In this document: in pieces, positions 52,520 to 52,951 of the stretch
How the letters are laid out: every line of letters begins with the position of its first letter
Position numbering within the stretch: the stretch's first letter is position 1
Source: CAZEGV01 sp964511645
GTDB lineage: Bacteria > Bacteroidota > Bacteroidia > Cytophagales > JAAEPT01
NCBI GenBank assembly: GCA_964511645.1
Contig: CAZEGV010000010.1
Span: 1 to 52,951 of the forward strand
DNA: 52,951 nt
Direction of reading: 5' to 3'
Notes under the pieces: model-generated
The model's database searches: none
Told to the model about the DNA's origin: nothing
The model's input: only the letters and a program-made list of their open reading frames with translations
Translations under genes and position numbers: made by a program

Positions 52520-52573
52520 GACTGCTAAGATACAAAATCCTTAAAAATAACAACGTGGATGTCAAAAGGTTTT

Positions 52574-52637
52574 TTGGCTTAGGGATAGAAGTGGAAATCC
52601 TTTCCGATTTTTTTTATCGGAAAGATTGGGAACGAAT
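52574..52637. repeat. Structured intergenic repeat, copy 4, cut by the IS
   Basis: GGCTTAGGGATAGAAGTGG, then ATCCTTTCCGAT-TTTTTTT-ATCGGAAAGATTG match copy 3 closely and fold the same way. The right arm should go on to AGCGAAnAGCCCG, but after GGGAACGAA it runs into TAA and the AGACCG end of the insertion sequence, so the last third is missing. Confidence 0.6.
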
Positions 52638-52639
52638 AA

Positions 52640-52951
52640 AGACCGTTGCAAGGTGAGTAGTTTATTTTTCCAAAATTTTGTATCTTTATGCTATGCGAAA
52701 AACAAGTCACCAAAGCTTTGCAGATAGTATCTGCAACCCAAGAACGAGAAAAATTAAAGCCACATTTTTTAAACAGATGAATAGTTTACTTGATTGGGAT
52801 TCTATTGATGTGATTATTAAAACTCATTACCATAAAGGAAAAAGTGCTACAGGAAAGCCCTCTTATAGTGGCTTGTTGCTTTTTAAGGCTTGTTTATTAG
52901 GTACATGGTATGGTTTAAGCGATTACGAATTAGAAGATAGAATCAATGATA
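52640..52951 (+). mobile_element. IS5-family insertion sequence, left end and start of transposase (cut by window edge)
   Basis: The left end begins AGACCGTTGCAA after TAA, matching inverted the end at 71-82. A transposase reading frame starts at 52693 and runs off the window. The right end is not visible. Same IS type as the fragment at the window's beginning. Confidence 0.7.
52693..52951 (+). CDS. IS5-family transposase, N-terminal 86 residues
   Basis: DDE transposase of the IS5 family. The visible part reads MRKTSHQSFADSICNPRTRK and later KGKSATGKPSYSGLLLFKAC and GTWYGLSDYELEDRIND. GKPSYxxLLLFK and WYGLSDxxLE are the family's N-terminal signature, ahead of the catalytic DDE core, which would lie past the window edge. 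TATCTTTA, a -7-like box, sits four bases before the ATG. Whether the full gene is intact cannot be told. Confidence 0.85.
   Translation, partial: MRKTSHQSFADSICNPRTRKIKATFFKQMNSLLDWDSIDVIIKTHYHKGKSATGKPSYSGLLLFKACLLGTWYGLSDYELEDRIND

Noticed and set aside
1..52951. Composite transposon bounded by two IS5 copies
   Set aside because: The ends match, but 52 kb of single-copy housekeeping genes between them is not transposon cargo; two independent insertions are simpler.

Overview
This AT-rich window looks like the chromosome of a member of the Bacteroidota, probably a Cytophagales-like lineage. Clues are: promoter-like motifs of the Bacteroidota type (TTTG, then about 19-20 bases, then TAnnTTTG) in front of several genes; families largely confined to the phylum (DUF6089 barrel upstream of uppS-bamA, paired OmpH proteins, DUF5916, DUF4199, a BatA-type protein); and a eukaryote-type GT3 glycogen synthase. 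The genus is inference. I saw no rRNA, tRNA or CRISPR array.

Layout. 1-640: apparent right end of an IS5-type element, then a membrane-protein gene missing its 5' part. 698-5843 (+): envelope operon DUF6089 barrel, uppS, bamA and two ompH/skp genes. 5916-13613 (-): dnaN; DUF5916 barrel plus a plant-type ferredoxin reductase; hemA; DUF1697 and hemH. 13737-16267 (+): secreted coiled-coil protein, rlmN, VC0807-like membrane protein. 16298-23479 (-): lepA, glycogen synthase and a HARE-HTH/nuclease-like gene; hslV-arsC; the pyruvate dehydrogenase E2 gene with a duplicated lipoyl domain. 23803-30141 (-): thioesterase, a three-gene ABC module with a histidine-rich permease, cysteine desulfurase, phosphohexomutase, an NqrM-like protein and a TerB-like protein. 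30244-32816 (-): undecaprenol-kinase-like protein, DUF1361, two peptidoglycan-hydrolase-like proteins, and a tiny Cys/Lys protein. 32867-39104 (-): YheT hydrolase and an operon of three SurA/PpiD-like periplasmic proteins with MoxR.

39286-40678 (+) holds an arsenosugar pair (AhpD-like protein and ArsS). It is followed by a 600-base noncoding stretch with two MITE-like elements. 41282-52519 (-): htpG; bioA, NMO/FabK-like, rhomboid and a conserved unknown in one overlapping operon; acyl desaturase; and a tight operon of BatA-like protein, inactive-looking dihydroorotase, DUF4199 and a GT2 glycosyltransferase. The window ends inside an IS5-family transposase whose left end appears to sit inside a structured repeat.

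Most of the window is housekeeping: outer-membrane assembly, heme, translation, central metabolism, lipid and cell-wall turnover. The less ordinary parts are the IS ends and the gene and repeat they break, a family of at least four folded intergenic repeats, the tandem MITEs, promoters lying almost on the start codon (bioA, rlmN, hemA), the nuclease-like gene after glycogen synthase, the His-rich ABC module, and the pseudo-dihydroorotase operon.
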